64,000 bases of DNA from contig NZ_AAWS01000050.1 in the NCBI RefSeq assembly GCF_000169175.1, forward strand, positions 1 through 64,000, written 5' to 3'. Position numbers and translations under genes: made by a program. Under the pieces are notes generated by a model, which was given only the letters and a program-made list of their open reading frames with translations, ran no database searches and was not told where the DNA came from. Below are positions 25,847 through 34,822 of this stretch, piece by piece; positions within the stretch are counted from its first letter, which is position 1, and each line of letters starts with the position of its first letter. Source of the DNA: Microscilla marina ATCC 23134 (GTDB lineage Bacteria > Bacteroidota > Bacteroidia > Cytophagales > Microscillaceae).

Positions 25847-26884
25847 TTATTTTACTTTTACTTTAAACTGTAAATCGCCTATGAGTTTGTACAGTATTTT
25901 TGCATCACTGGTAAGTTTTCTATTGGCAATAGTAGGATTAAACACTGCCTTTACCTGTATTTTCTTGGCTGCTTGTAAGTTATTTATAATCGTCTGACCG
26001 CCTATTCGTCGCACCACGCTTTGGTTAGCGCTTAGCTCAAGTCCACCCGGAAACACAGTACCCAATATTCCACCCGAAGCATCCAAAAAGTTAATATTCA
26101 GGTTAAAGTCAATTGCTACTTGGTTTTTCAGGTCAACCACCAGGTCGCCCGATACATCTTCGGTGTTTTGTTGATCTAAGCCAGCATCAAAGTCAAATTG
26201 AGTATCAAAAGTACTGCTTTTGCCCGCTATAAACTGAATATAATCTACAGTAGGAGGGTCAAACTGAAGTTTCATAGACACCTGTGAGTTGTCGGTAATA
26301 GTGACAGGATCGTTGGTGGCCAGCGTTTTAAAATTATTTAAAGATACTACAAACGTGTTTTTTAATACCCCAGAGCTTTGGCTGATAGTAAATGTTTGAG
26401 AGGTGCCTGGAGCTATATCTTGCCCTATGGTGGTTTCGGCAAAAGCAGTAGATGCTCCTGCGCTGGTAAGCGTAATTACTGCGCCCGATGCCATTGTTAC
26501 AGGCATACGGTTGGTGATGGTAAGGCTGATTTTGACATTGGAAAGCCCCACTTCATCAATTTCATCATTGTCAGATATTTTGGTAGGTTCTAAAGGAAAG
26601 TTGAGTGGACCAATGGCTGGCAAGGAGTTGACAGTGCCACGTTGGTTGCCAAACACATTGGTAGCAGTAATCAAAAAATCGTCAGAAATATTTTTTACAT
26701 CAGGTTGTTGAAACAAACCCAGTTCGCCATTTACCAGTGGACTTACTACTTTGGGTTGCCAGTCAAAATCTACCTCATTGTTGCAAGAGGCAAGTACAAA
26801 CAGCAAACCAAGCATTAGCCAGGAGATACTACGTTTTGATAAAGGCGGTTTCTGATGAAATAAAAGGCATTGTTGATGACTCAT
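25847..26884 (-). CDS. Predicted surface lipoprotein with beta-sandwich body
   Basis: 345 residues. After a positively charged start a hydrophobic segment ends in the lipobox LASC (Cys34), followed by NNEVDFDWQPKVVSPLVNG. The mature protein is made of repeated strand-rich segments with many Thr, Val, Asn and Gly, and a VSLTITNRMPVTM-like section that resembles immunoglobulin-like or LEA-type folds; no named family is recognised. It precedes the beta-barrel gene on the same strand and is probably co-transcribed, so a barrel-lipoprotein pair is plausible. Confidence 0.65.
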   Translation of the reverse strand: MSHQQCLLFHQKPPLSKRSISWLMLGLLFVLASCNNEVDFDWQPKVVSPLVNGELGLFQQPDVKNISDDFLITATNVFGNQRGTVNSLPAIGPLNFPLEPTKISDNDEIDEVGLSNVKISLTITNRMPVTMASGAVITLTSAGASTAFAETTIGQDIAPGTSQTFTISQSSGVLKNTFVVSLNNFKTLATNDPVTITDNSQVSMKLQFDPPTVDYIQFIAGKSSTFDTQFDFDAGLDQQNTEDVSGDLVVDLKNQVAIDFNLNINFLDASGGILGTVFPGGLELSANQSVVRRIGGQTIINNLQAAKKIQVKAVFNPTIANRKLTSDAKILYKLIGDLQFKVKVK

Positions 26885-27000
26885 AAGGCTATTATTTGAC
26901 TAAGTATAAATCTATGAATATTTTATTAAAAAACCAGTCATGTTATTCAAAGTTCCCCCATCAAAAATTACAGAAAATTGAAATCGCTCCACACAAAAAC

Positions 27001-27025
27001 AAAAGCCCCGCAAAAAGCAAGGGCT
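27001..27025 (-). terminator. Terminator downstream of the YebC gene
   Basis: Minus-strand hairpin AGCCC/GGGCT (27004-27025) followed by TTTTGTTTTTG. It lies 175 bp beyond the YebC stop and before the lipoprotein gene. Confidence 0.5.
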
Positions 27026-27198
27026 GTGTAATGTATTGTATGTAAACAAGTTATACTGTAAACGGAATGAAAAGCAGAATGTTTACGTCGCCTCGTGTGT
27101 TTGTATCTTACTACAGAGCAGGTAACCATCAAATCATTCCAATAAAATATTTTTGGCTCACTGCACCGTCCACAGTATAAATTATATTTTTAATGTAC

Positions 27199-27945
27199 TT
27201 AACTCAGCAACTCCATTTGCTCCTCACTAATTTCTATATTGTGATACACTTTTTGTACATCATCGTCGTCTTCCAGTTTATCTATCACTTTCATTGACTG
27301 CTGAAGGTCTTCATCGCTTAGATTTACCGAAGTAGTAGGAATGCGCTCCAGTCCAGCATTTTCAGCCTCAATAGTCATTTCATCCAGTTTTTTCTGAACA
27401 TTCCCGAAGTCTTCCATAGCACAAGTAACTACAATATAATCGTCGCTGAACTCAACCTCTTCAGCGCCTCCGTCAGCCAGTTCAAGTTCGAATTCATCAG
27501 CGTCTATTCCTTCTGGGCGTATAATTTGAAAAACTCCCTTTCGGTCAAATAAAAACTCTACAGAACCATTGGTAGCAAGGTTTCCTCCATACTTATTAAA
27601 TATACTTCTTACACTGGCAACTGTTCGGTTCAGGTTGTCAGTAGTACATTCTACAAATACTGCGATGCCGTTGGGGGCATAACCTTCGTAAGTAGTTTCA
27701 GTATAGTCGGTACCATCAGCACCAGTAGCCTTTTTAATAGCACGCTCTATATTGTCTTTGGGCATATTTACCCCCTTAGCATTCTGAATTGCCAATCGTA
27801 GGCGAGGGTTGGTCTCAGGGTCAGGGCTACCTATTTTTGCGGCTACTGTAATTTCTTTTATTAACTTGGTAAATATTTTTCCTCGTTTTGCATCTTGTGC
27901 ACCCTTGCGGTGCTTAATGTTCGCCCATTTACTATGTCCAGCCAT
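27199..27945 (-). CDS. yebC: YebC/TACO1 family protein
   Basis: 248 residues, the usual length of the family. The N-terminus is the canonical MAGHSKWANIKHRKGAQDAK, and KGVNMPKDNIERAIKKA and YEGYAPNGIAVFVECTTDN follow as in typical members. YebC-type proteins bind nucleic acid; they were long listed as transcription regulators, and some have been shown to ease ribosome stalling at proline-rich stretches. Both descriptions are family knowledge and cannot be told apart here. It is cytoplasmic and stands alone, with the hairpin at 27001-27025 as its likely terminator. Confidence 0.95.
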   Translation of the reverse strand: MAGHSKWANIKHRKGAQDAKRGKIFTKLIKEITVAAKIGSPDPETNPRLRLAIQNAKGVNMPKDNIERAIKKATGADGTDYTETTYEGYAPNGIAVFVECTTDNLNRTVASVRSIFNKYGGNLATNGSVEFLFDRKGVFQIIRPEGIDADEFELELADGGAEEVEFSDDYIVVTCAMEDFGNVQKKLDEMTIEAENAGLERIPTTSVNLSDEDLQQSMKVIDKLEDDDDVQKVYHNIEISEEQMELLS

Positions 27946-28146
27946 AATTGCTTATATTTTTAGTTTAAATTTTGAGAATATCTCTGGTGATTTACTAAGA
28001 AAAGTGATTGGACAACACCTTTACTGTTTACACCAAAAAATGAACGGGTAACAAATTTACTAAGATTTTTTGATTAGTAACCGATTTACGATTCAAGAAT
28101 TAAGAAAGGGAAACAGAGAAGACGACGAGTAATGCAGCGGTGTAGA

Positions 28147-29580
28147 TCAGCGTTTGTTTTTCTGGGCAAGTTGAGTGTATGCTTCTGCCAGGTATTGGTA
28201 TGGTAACATTTCTCCTACTCTTTCCCAAGCCCAATAGCCGTACCTGATTACCCGCTCGGCATCGTTCAAAATCCGTCCCTTACTGTTAAATTTTACAATC
28301 CCTGCACCAAGCCAAATCCACGAAAGTTGTGCCCTGGGTTTTAAATGCCCCCTTACCCAAGGATTGCTACGCTTATACCATTTAATATAATTATACTCTT
28401 CTAGTTCACCATAATAAGTAACCTTGACATAATAAGGCGACACAAACAGGTGTTCTCCCTGCTTTTTTCCTGGGCGTAACAATTCTTTATGAGGAACACT
28501 GAAATAAAAACCATTGCTTTTGTAAGGGGGGTATTTAGATACCATTACCTCAAACCCTTCTTTGGTGACTCTATTGTGTGCCATTGCCGCCAAAAAATGG
28601 TTAAACGACCCTTTATAAGCCCTTCGACGGTTTCTTTGCCAGCGTCTTTGCTGTTTTTTGTTTTTGGGCGACAAATCAGAAAACCAACATTGCCCTTTAT
28701 AGTACACATCGTCGTTTCTTAAAACGAACTTACTCAGCAAGAACATAAGCTTGTAACCTAAAGCATAATTCTCAATTTCTAAAGTATCTTCACTTTTCTT
28801 TTTAAGCTTAATGCCCTGAGCCGTTTCCAGAAACTCTACTACCCAAGGGTTGAGAATTTTGCATTGTGCAGCATTGGCCGAAGTACCCAAAAAATCATCT
28901 TTAAATTTATTAAAAAGCTTCTTCCATCTTTTATCGCGATCAATAGAAATAGTGACTCCTTTCAATTCCTCAATTTTGGGAATAAGCCATATTGCGTACT
29001 CTTTTTGAGTAGAAGGGTTGATCACCTTGGTAACAGGCTCGTAGCTTACATGCGAAAAAGTCAGCGTTACCTCTTGGGTAGGGCTCAATCTAATGCTAAA
29101 TCTACCTTGAGGTCCACTTGTACCTACCAAAATAGAATCACTTTTAAATATATGAGCTTTGGGAATCGTGGCACCACTGGCAGCGTCTATAATACTAATT
29201 TCTACTTTTGATGTGACAGGCTTTTGGTCAACGATGGGAGTAGAAAACGATAAATAACTGCGTGGGTTTACAGCCTGTTTTTTCAACACAAGTTGATTTC
29301 CAATCAGAGCGTATTGGATATCGAGAGGGTTAAAAAGTTGATGAAGAGTCTTTTTGAGGGGTTGTTTTCTTACACTCAGTGTAAGCTTTTTGTCAAGTGG
29401 CAAAAGGCTACTGCTATAAGAAAACCGAAGGCGATACTTTTTTTCAAGTTTTTTTAGTATCACCTGCAAGGTTTTATTTTTATAGTTGCAACTGACAATT
29501 TTGCTCAGGTTTACACTTTGCCCAAAGCTATCAGGCATCCCAAAGAGAAGCAAAAACGATATTGCCAGCCATTTTATCAT
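28147..29580 (-). CDS. STN and carboxypeptidase-regulatory domain protein without a TonB barrel
   Basis: 477 residues with a signal peptide ending near DSFGQ (about 21). Residues ~35-100 are an STN domain (KTLQVILKKLEKKYRLRFSY, KKTLHQLFNPLDIQYALIGN), the periplasmic signalling module of TonB-dependent transducers. Residues ~125-205 are a CarboxypepD_reg-like beta-sandwich (VEISIIDAASGATIPKAHIF, GRFSIRLS, FSHVSYEP). The remaining ~270 residues are a basic strand-rich domain (RWQRNRRRAYKGSF) I do not recognise; there is no plug or barrel. It lies 25 bp downstream of the FecR gene on the same strand, so it likely belongs to the sigma/anti-sigma operon. Confidence 0.75.
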   Translation of the reverse strand: MIKWLAISFLLLFGMPDSFGQSVNLSKIVSCNYKNKTLQVILKKLEKKYRLRFSYSSSLLPLDKKLTLSVRKQPLKKTLHQLFNPLDIQYALIGNQLVLKKQAVNPRSYLSFSTPIVDQKPVTSKVEISIIDAASGATIPKAHIFKSDSILVGTSGPQGRFSIRLSPTQEVTLTFSHVSYEPVTKVINPSTQKEYAIWLIPKIEELKGVTISIDRDKRWKKLFNKFKDDFLGTSANAAQCKILNPWVVEFLETAQGIKLKKKSEDTLEIENYALGYKLMFLLSKFVLRNDDVYYKGQCWFSDLSPKNKKQQRRWQRNRRRAYKGSFNHFLAAMAHNRVTKEGFEVMVSKYPPYKSNGFYFSVPHKELLRPGKKQGEHLFVSPYYVKVTYYGELEEYNYIKWYKRSNPWVRGHLKPRAQLSWIWLGAGIVKFNSKGRILNDAERVIRYGYWAWERVGEMLPYQYLAEAYTQLAQKNKR

Positions 29581-29605
29581 AAAAACTTAACTGTATGTTA
29601 GTGAC

Positions 29606-31084
29606 CTAATTACAGCCTTTGCCTTTGATAATATACTTATTGCTTGATTTTGTGTAAGAAGCATTAAAGGTGAACTTAATAATCTCCAGTGCTTCCTCCA
29701 ATGCAACATTATCAAATGTTCCAGTAAATCTGCAGTTTAACATTTTTGAATTAGTCAGCTCTATTTTTACTTGATAGAAACGTTCTAACTCAGGGATAAT
29801 ATTTTGTAAAGTATGGTTCTCAAACGCAAGACGGCGAGTTTTCCAGGCTAAAAAATTTTGATTACTACTTTTCTCTTTTTTGATAAGCTTTACCTGTTTT
29901 TTGCAAACAGCCTTGTCACCTGGAGCAAGTAGAACTCTCTTTTGAGGTACTTTTTCAAGCGAGACAGCTACTTTTCCTGTAATTACTGTTACTTCAACAT
30001 CACTGTTTTTGTTGCTTGTTTTTATATTAAATGACGTACCCAATACCTCTGTTTTGGTGCCATTGCTAAAAATAGAAAAGGGTTTACCACCTTGCTTGGT
30101 AACCTCAAAAAAAGCTTCTCCTTTCAGTTTTACAATTCTGGGGTCAAACTTTTTGTCGTACGATAGCTCACTATTTTTATTAAGAGAAACGGTACTGCCA
30201 TCGGGTAGTGTAATGGTTTGAGTAGTGTTGGCTGTAGCTACCACAGTAATAGACGATGACTGAAAGAACAACCAATAACCAGCCACTAACAACAATGCTA
30301 CCGTAGCTGCTATGCCTACCAAAGTGAATTTTTGACTTGATTTTTTGTTCAGCGATTTGACCGGAGCATCACTTTTTTTGTCTGTATCAACAATCAACTG
30401 GTTAAACCTTGCCAAGCCTTGAGCAGTGTCAGGTTGGTAACTTTCCTGGTAGTAAGTTGTATTTTCCCACACCTTTACCAGGTCTTCGTATAGTTGTTTG
30501 TTTTCGTTGTTTTTGGTCAACCAAACATCTAATTGATCCGCTTCTTCAGAAGATATATTCCTGCTAAGATTTTTGGTAATCAGGTCGGTCAATAGTTCAT
30601 CATGAGCAGTGGGTGAGTGGTCAACCAATTGCTCATCATTGGCAAGTGCATCCTTAAAACGGGCAAGTCCAGCTTTGGCATTGGGTTCATAACTTGCCTG
30701 ATATTGTTGGGTCAAAGTCCACACATTTTCTACTGCTTGACGCAAATCAGCATTTTCTTGTTTTTGGTTCACCCATTCTTCCAAAGAGCTTGCCTCTTCT
30801 GTAGAAGCATTACCTTGCATAACTTTTACAATGAGTGTTGTATAGTGATGGTTAATAGGTGAAGCATGGATGGTTTGCTGAAACCTGTCAAATCCATTTT
30901 GTACTATTGGTTCATAGCTTTCTTGATAATGTTGGGTAAGCTTCCATATTTGTTGTATATCTTCTTGTATTTTTTGATTGTCAGAACTTTTTTGAAGCCA
31001 GTGATCTAATAAACTTGCTTCTTCACGAGAAAGCTTATTATGGCGTTTTTTTATGATTAATTCCAGGTATTTTTCAAATTCCAT
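29606..31084 (-). CDS. FecR-type anti-sigma regulator with a triplicated N-terminal domain
   Basis: 492 residues. Three consecutive copies of a ~65-residue helical domain occupy about 5-70, 81-146 and 164-229; each has an EEAxxLxxW core, an IWKLTQHYQESYEP-like segment and a GxxRF end. A single membrane helix follows (about 253-274), then the periplasmic FecR domain (ITLPDGSTVSLNKNSELSYD, VKLKGEAFFEV, TEVLGTSFNI) and a C-terminal DUF4974-type domain (LAFENHTLQNIIPELERFY). FecR proteins hold or activate a cognate ECF sigma factor in response to an outer-membrane signal; the cytoplasmic N-terminal domain contacts sigma. Ordinary family members have one copy and ~320-400 residues. The cognate sigma gene is directly upstream. 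Confidence 0.9.
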   Translation of the reverse strand: MEFEKYLELIIKKRHNKLSREEASLLDHWLQKSSDNQKIQEDIQQIWKLTQHYQESYEPIVQNGFDRFQQTIHASPINHHYTTLIVKVMQGNASTEEASSLEEWVNQKQENADLRQAVENVWTLTQQYQASYEPNAKAGLARFKDALANDEQLVDHSPTAHDELLTDLITKNLSRNISSEEADQLDVWLTKNNENKQLYEDLVKVWENTTYYQESYQPDTAQGLARFNQLIVDTDKKSDAPVKSLNKKSSQKFTLVGIAATVALLLVAGYWLFFQSSSITVVATANTTQTITLPDGSTVSLNKNSELSYDKKFDPRIVKLKGEAFFEVTKQGGKPFSIFSNGTKTEVLGTSFNIKTSNKNSDVEVTVITGKVAVSLEKVPQKRVLLAPGDKAVCKKQVKLIKKEKSSNQNFLAWKTRRLAFENHTLQNIIPELERFYQVKIELTNSKMLNCRFTGTFDNVALEEALEIIKFTFNASYTKSSNKYIIKGKGCN

Positions 31085-31171
31085 TACTTGAGTATTTTAT
31101 AATAGTAAGGATATAAAAAGTACAATCTACCCCTATCATTTTTCATCGTTTTTTAGGGCATCTTTTATCTG

Positions 31172-31786
31172 TTATAAAAAATATTCCCAAATAGCATAAG
31201 GAGTCAAAAAAAGCAATATGTTTTTGATATATGCAGCAAGTTTTTTGCGTAAATGCTTCAACGCTTTACTCATCTGGTTTTCTACTGTTTTGGGCGATAT
31301 TCCCATCTGTTGGGCTATTTCTTTGTAGCTTAGCTCTTCATACCTGCTCAATATAAACACTTCACGACACTTAGGTGGGAGCTCATTGATGGCCTCGTTT
31401 ACCTGAAGCTCTAGTTCCTTAAACTCCATTTTTTCAGTGGCTACTTCCTTAAACGCATGCTTACTTATTTGTTGTGGCGAAGCATCATCAATACTCGATG
31501 TATTATACTTTTTTCTTAGATGACTCAAAGCTGCATTAATTGCCATTTTATGTAAATATGCCTTAAGCGAAATCTGTATATTCAAATCCCCTCTTTTTTG
31601 CCATATCTTCAAAAATACATCCTGAACTATATCTTCTGTTATGGTCGTATTATGAACAATGCGATTCACTGTTTTACAGAGCGAAACATAAAAAGTATCA
31701 AACAAGATTTGTATAACTTTTTCATTACCTTCCTTCAGCCAAGTTAATAATTCTGCATCACTAGGTTTTAATTTTGTTTTTTGCAT
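31172..31786 (-). CDS. ECF RNA polymerase sigma factor, Bacteroidota FecI-like type
   Basis: 204 residues. Region 2 is clear (ILFDTFYVSLCKTVNRIVHN, TEDIVQDVFLKIWQKR, about 25-75) and region 4 (LPPKCREVFILSRYEELSYK, EIAQQMGISPKTVENQMSKA, about 135-190) carries the recognition helix. The C-terminus ends in a short hydrophobic tail (IKNILLFLTPYAIW), common in this group. It is the first gene of a three-gene minus-strand operon with the FecR and STN-domain genes. No SusC-type transducer is in the operon, so the source of the signal is not evident. Confidence 0.92.
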   Translation of the reverse strand: MQKTKLKPSDAELLTWLKEGNEKVIQILFDTFYVSLCKTVNRIVHNTTITEDIVQDVFLKIWQKRGDLNIQISLKAYLHKMAINAALSHLRKKYNTSSIDDASPQQISKHAFKEVATEKMEFKELELQVNEAINELPPKCREVFILSRYEELSYKEIAQQMGISPKTVENQMSKALKHLRKKLAAYIKNILLFLTPYAIWEYFL

Positions 31787-32254
31787 AAAGTTAAATTCAA
31801 TAATTCCCCATTGACACGTTTAGTTAAAACTACAAAACTCACCTGCTCTAACAAACACCCTATCCAATAGATGCGTTTCTTCAAAAAGTGGCCACCTCTA
31901 AGAGACTACTATAGCTCTAGTTCTGGCAGCATCGTTTACCAACCAGGTATTTTGTTTACATTAGAACATTTTCCGTTTTACTTAGGGTGTATAGCCTATT
32001 TGGTTTTTAATAATAGCTTAAGCGAAGAATTGGTAACCATATTTGCCTCAAAACCATCCTTATTTCTATATAACAAAGCTACTGCTTCAAAAAAGGGTAA
32101 TTTTGAATACAAAAATCCAATAAAATTAGCACAAAAAATCCATTCTTGAAATTTTTCTGTTCTAAATAAGGTCGCCATACATTCAAACAAGTACAAAAAA
32201 GCCACAAAGCAATGGGGTTGCTTTGTGGCTAACAATTATTGTTTATATCAAAAA
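31787..32254. other. Spacer between the sigma-factor and phhA genes
   Basis: Holds the promoter region of the sigma-factor operon and the phhA terminator at 32195-32230. Short open frames on both strands (31871-32149 plus, 31996-32235 minus) overlap each other, lack start signals and one runs through the terminator; I do not regard them as genes. Confidence 0.5.
32195..32230 (-). terminator. Terminator of phhA
   Basis: Perfect 13-bp stem AGCCACAAAGCAA/TTGCTTTGTGGCT with a 4-5-nt loop; on the minus strand it is followed by six T. It lies 25 bp past the phhA stop. Confidence 0.9.
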
Positions 32255-33013
32255 CTACTTATACTGAGGCTGTATAGCAGGCTTTACAATAATGCCTTTG
32301 TCATCTATTTCTTTTGCTTTGGCTTCTATCTCAGGAATAGAGTTGTATAATTGCTCGTACGAATCAATAATAAAGTACTCCTCTTGATATTTGTGTTTGA
32401 TGTAGTCAGTATCCATCACTTTTTGCACATCATAATCAAAACGATTAGGCTTGTCGCTAAACAACGAATATTCGCACTCACCACTTGATGATAAAATACC
32501 TGCACCGTAAATGCGTAAGCCTTTTGCTTCCCTGATCAAACCAAATTCTACTGTAAACCAATAGACACGTGCGATGGCTTCTACCACATTTTTGTTTTCA
32601 ATATGATCAGATGCTATGCGACACAACTCTTCCAAAAATTTACAGAAAGCTTTATTGGTAAGCAAAGGCACATGCCCAAACACATCATGAAACATATCTG
32701 GTTCTTCCAGGTAGTCCAGTTCTTTCATTTTGCGGAGCCAGGTTGATGCACAAAAATTACGATTTCGCATCAATTCAAAAAACTCTTTGTCAGCAATCAA
32801 ACCTGGCACAGAGTAGACTTTCCAGTTTGTCTCAACAGTTAATATTTTGTTTATCTCATCAAATTTAGGAATCTTTTCATCAAACTGAATGATTTTGAGT
32901 CCCTCCAAATAATCTTTTGACGCCATTTCAGGCAATATTTTCATTTGACGATTGTAGAGTAACTCCCAAACCTTAAAGTCTTCCTCTGTGTAATTTGAAT
33001 ATATTTGCTCCAT
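32255..33013 (-). CDS. phhA: Phenylalanine 4-monooxygenase
   Basis: 252 residues, the length of the bacterial monomeric enzymes. It converts L-phenylalanine to L-tyrosine with a tetrahydropterin and O2 at a non-haem iron. The iron ligands are visible: His109 and His114 in EPDMFHDVFGHVPLL and Glu156 in YWFTVEFGL. NFCASTWLRKMKELDYLEEP and RIYGAGILSSSGECEYSL are family signatures. No pterin-recycling dehydratase gene is nearby. The ATG at 33013 is about 20 bp after a T-run and hairpin in the leader, which suggests control by premature termination (see separate entry). Confidence 0.95.
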   Translation of the reverse strand: MEQIYSNYTEEDFKVWELLYNRQMKILPEMASKDYLEGLKIIQFDEKIPKFDEINKILTVETNWKVYSVPGLIADKEFFELMRNRNFCASTWLRKMKELDYLEEPDMFHDVFGHVPLLTNKAFCKFLEELCRIASDHIENKNVVEAIARVYWFTVEFGLIREAKGLRIYGAGILSSSGECEYSLFSDKPNRFDYDVQKVMDTDYIKHKYQEEYFIIDSYEQLYNSIPEIEAKAKEIDDKGIIVKPAIQPQYK

Positions 33014-33034
33014 GTTATATTGTTATTTGTAAAT

Positions 33035-33132
33035 AAAAAAAGCCTCGTTCTTTAGGGAACCAGGCTTAATAATCTATAAATTAATTATTTTTTTCTAAAA
33101 CACGTAAGAAACTGCCTCATTCCTCTAAAGAA
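33035..33132 (-). promoter_or_regulatory. Candidate transcription attenuator in the phhA leader
   Basis: A hairpin (33041-33066, AGCCTgGTTC/GAACgAGGCT read on the minus strand) followed by a T-run (33035-33040) stands 20-30 bp before the phhA start, with no minus-strand gene upstream to terminate, so it acts on the phhA leader itself. Upstream, TTCTTTAG (33132-33125) is perfectly complementary to CTAAAGAA in the hairpin's loop and 3' arm, and pairing extends to TTCTTTAGAGGA with one bulge, giving an exclusive alternative structure. Between them lies a 12-codon reading frame with two Phe codons. Confidence 0.5.
33085..33120 (-). CDS. Possible phhA leader peptide MRQFLTCFRKK
   Basis: ATG at 33120, stop TAA at 33087-33085, 11 residues with Phe at positions 4 and 8. 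An AGAGGA lies directly against the ATG, closer than an ideal ribosome-binding site. It precedes the leader terminator by about 19 bases. A regulatory role through translation coupled to termination is inferred; it could be a chance frame. Confidence 0.35.
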   Translation of the reverse strand: MRQFLTCFRKK

Positions 33133-33344
33133 AAAAGAGTAATGATAGTATTTATTTGAGTGATAATATGTTGTAGTTTTGCATTTCATTAGTAGGACAA
33201 AAATAAGAGAAAATTCTGTAAAATGCCAGATTAATTAGATAATTCAAATAATCAATAGTGATATAATAGTTTTTTTTGCGTTTTGCAAACTATTATTTTG
33301 TCAAACATTTAAAATATACGATTAAAACCAAATTAAATTCTTAT

Positions 33345-34106
33345 ATGTTTATCGACACCCACGCCCATATTTATGCCCAACAGTTTGAAAAAGACCAAGA
33401 AGAAGCCCTCCAACGCGCATTTGAGCAAGGCGTAAACAAAATATATTTACCTAATATTGATCATACCTCTATAGATGGTATGCTTGAAGTAGAAGCCAAA
33501 TATCCTGATAATTGCTTTGCTATGATGGGGCTGCACCCTTGTTCAGTAAAACAGGACTTTGAAAAAGAACTATACTTGGTAGAAGATTGGCTTAACAAGC
33601 GACCTTTTGCTGCTGTAGGCGAAATAGGGACAGATTTGTATTGGGATAAAAATTTTTATGAACAACAGGCAGAAGCCTTTGAAATACAAGTAGGGTGGGC
33701 TAAAAAACACCAACGACCTATTGTTATTCATTGTCGAGAGTCTTTTCAGGAAACAATTGACCTGCTTAAACCGTTAATGGATGATAAACTGACTGGAGTA
33801 TTTCATTGTTTTACTGGAAGCGTAGCTGATGCCCAACAAGTAATAGAGCTTGGGTTTTATTTGGGAATAGGCGGTGTGGCAACTTTCAAAAACGGAGGGT
33901 TAGACAAGGTTTTACCTGAGGTTTTGTTAGAGCACCTGGTACTTGAAACAGACTGCCCTTATTTGGCTCCTGTACCTCATCGAGGCAAACGTAATGAGTC
34001 GGCTTATGTACCACTAGTCGCTCAAAAACTCGCTGAGATAAAAGGGGTAACAGTAGAAGAAGTAGCCCAAAATACGACCAAAAATGCTGAAAAACTCTTT
34101 GCATAA
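33345..34106 (+). CDS. tatD: TatD family metal-dependent deoxyribonuclease
   Basis: 253 residues from ATG 33345; a longer frame from 33276 adds 23 residues rich in Lys/Tyr that precede the universal MFIDTHAHIY start. Metal ligands of the TIM-barrel are in place: His6 and His8 (THAH), Glu93 (VGEIGTDLYW), His129 (IVIHCRES), His154 (GVFHCFTGS) and Asp203 (LETDCPYLAP). TatD enzymes are 3'-5' exonucleases acting on DNA in repair. It is divergent from phhA and shares its upstream region. Confidence 0.93.
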   Translation: MFIDTHAHIYAQQFEKDQEEALQRAFEQGVNKIYLPNIDHTSIDGMLEVEAKYPDNCFAMMGLHPCSVKQDFEKELYLVEDWLNKRPFAAVGEIGTDLYWDKNFYEQQAEAFEIQVGWAKKHQRPIVIHCRESFQETIDLLKPLMDDKLTGVFHCFTGSVADAQQVIELGFYLGIGGVATFKNGGLDKVLPEVLLEHLVLETDCPYLAPVPHRGKRNESAYVPLVAQKLAEIKGVTVEEVAQNTTKNAEKLFA

Positions 34107-34822
34107 TGTCTGTAAAAGCATGAAATAAGTACAATTCAGTGATTGGATTGTATCATATAAACTTACATTATTCAGAGATTTGGTGTTAATGTCCCAGATA
34201 CAGACCTTAAAAAAATGCTTGTATATAGCATCAATGATCTATTTGGCATAAGTAATGCTCCTGAGTATGTAAGTAACAGATAAATCTAAAAAAAATACAG
34301 ATGATCAGACTGTTATCAAGAAGCAGATTCCAAATGAGTGTTTTATTTGATTGTGAGTGAGCAATATAAAGGAATGGTGTCACAACTTGAATGTTGTTGA
34401 TATAACTATTTTGTTAATAAATAGAACTTTATACGTTTATATTTTTGAAAAGGTTCTCATATTTTGGCATAGATATTACTTAAGAGTATTATAGAGATAA
34501 AAATACGGACGTTTTTTAGTAAATGTCTCAAATTCTTACACTTTATCAAACAAATAAAAAATGAGAATTTGCACAATTAAACAAAATAATCTAATTTGTG
34601 GACACGTTTGAAAGATAGTATTGTGAATATGTTGTCCTATTTACATTAAAATAATTACAACTAAGATGTGTAAACAAAAAATGACTCTGAATTAACCCAA
34701 CACACATCTTCCTACTTGAAACAATACACTTTGATAAACAGTACATCACAACTAACCAGTGTTTATTTAAATATTTTTAAACAAGTTAAACTCTATCCAA
34801 AGTTTCAAATCTCTTTTGAACT
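34107..34822. other. AT-rich non-coding spacer
   Basis: About 700 bp between tatD and the caspase-like gene, markedly AT-rich. I see no gene, terminator or repeat that I can support; the promoter of the peptidase gene should be near its right end. Confidence 0.45.

Noticed and set aside
31871-32235. Small frames between the sigma-factor and phhA genes
   Set aside because: Frames on both strands overlap, and the minus-strand one runs through the phhA terminator.
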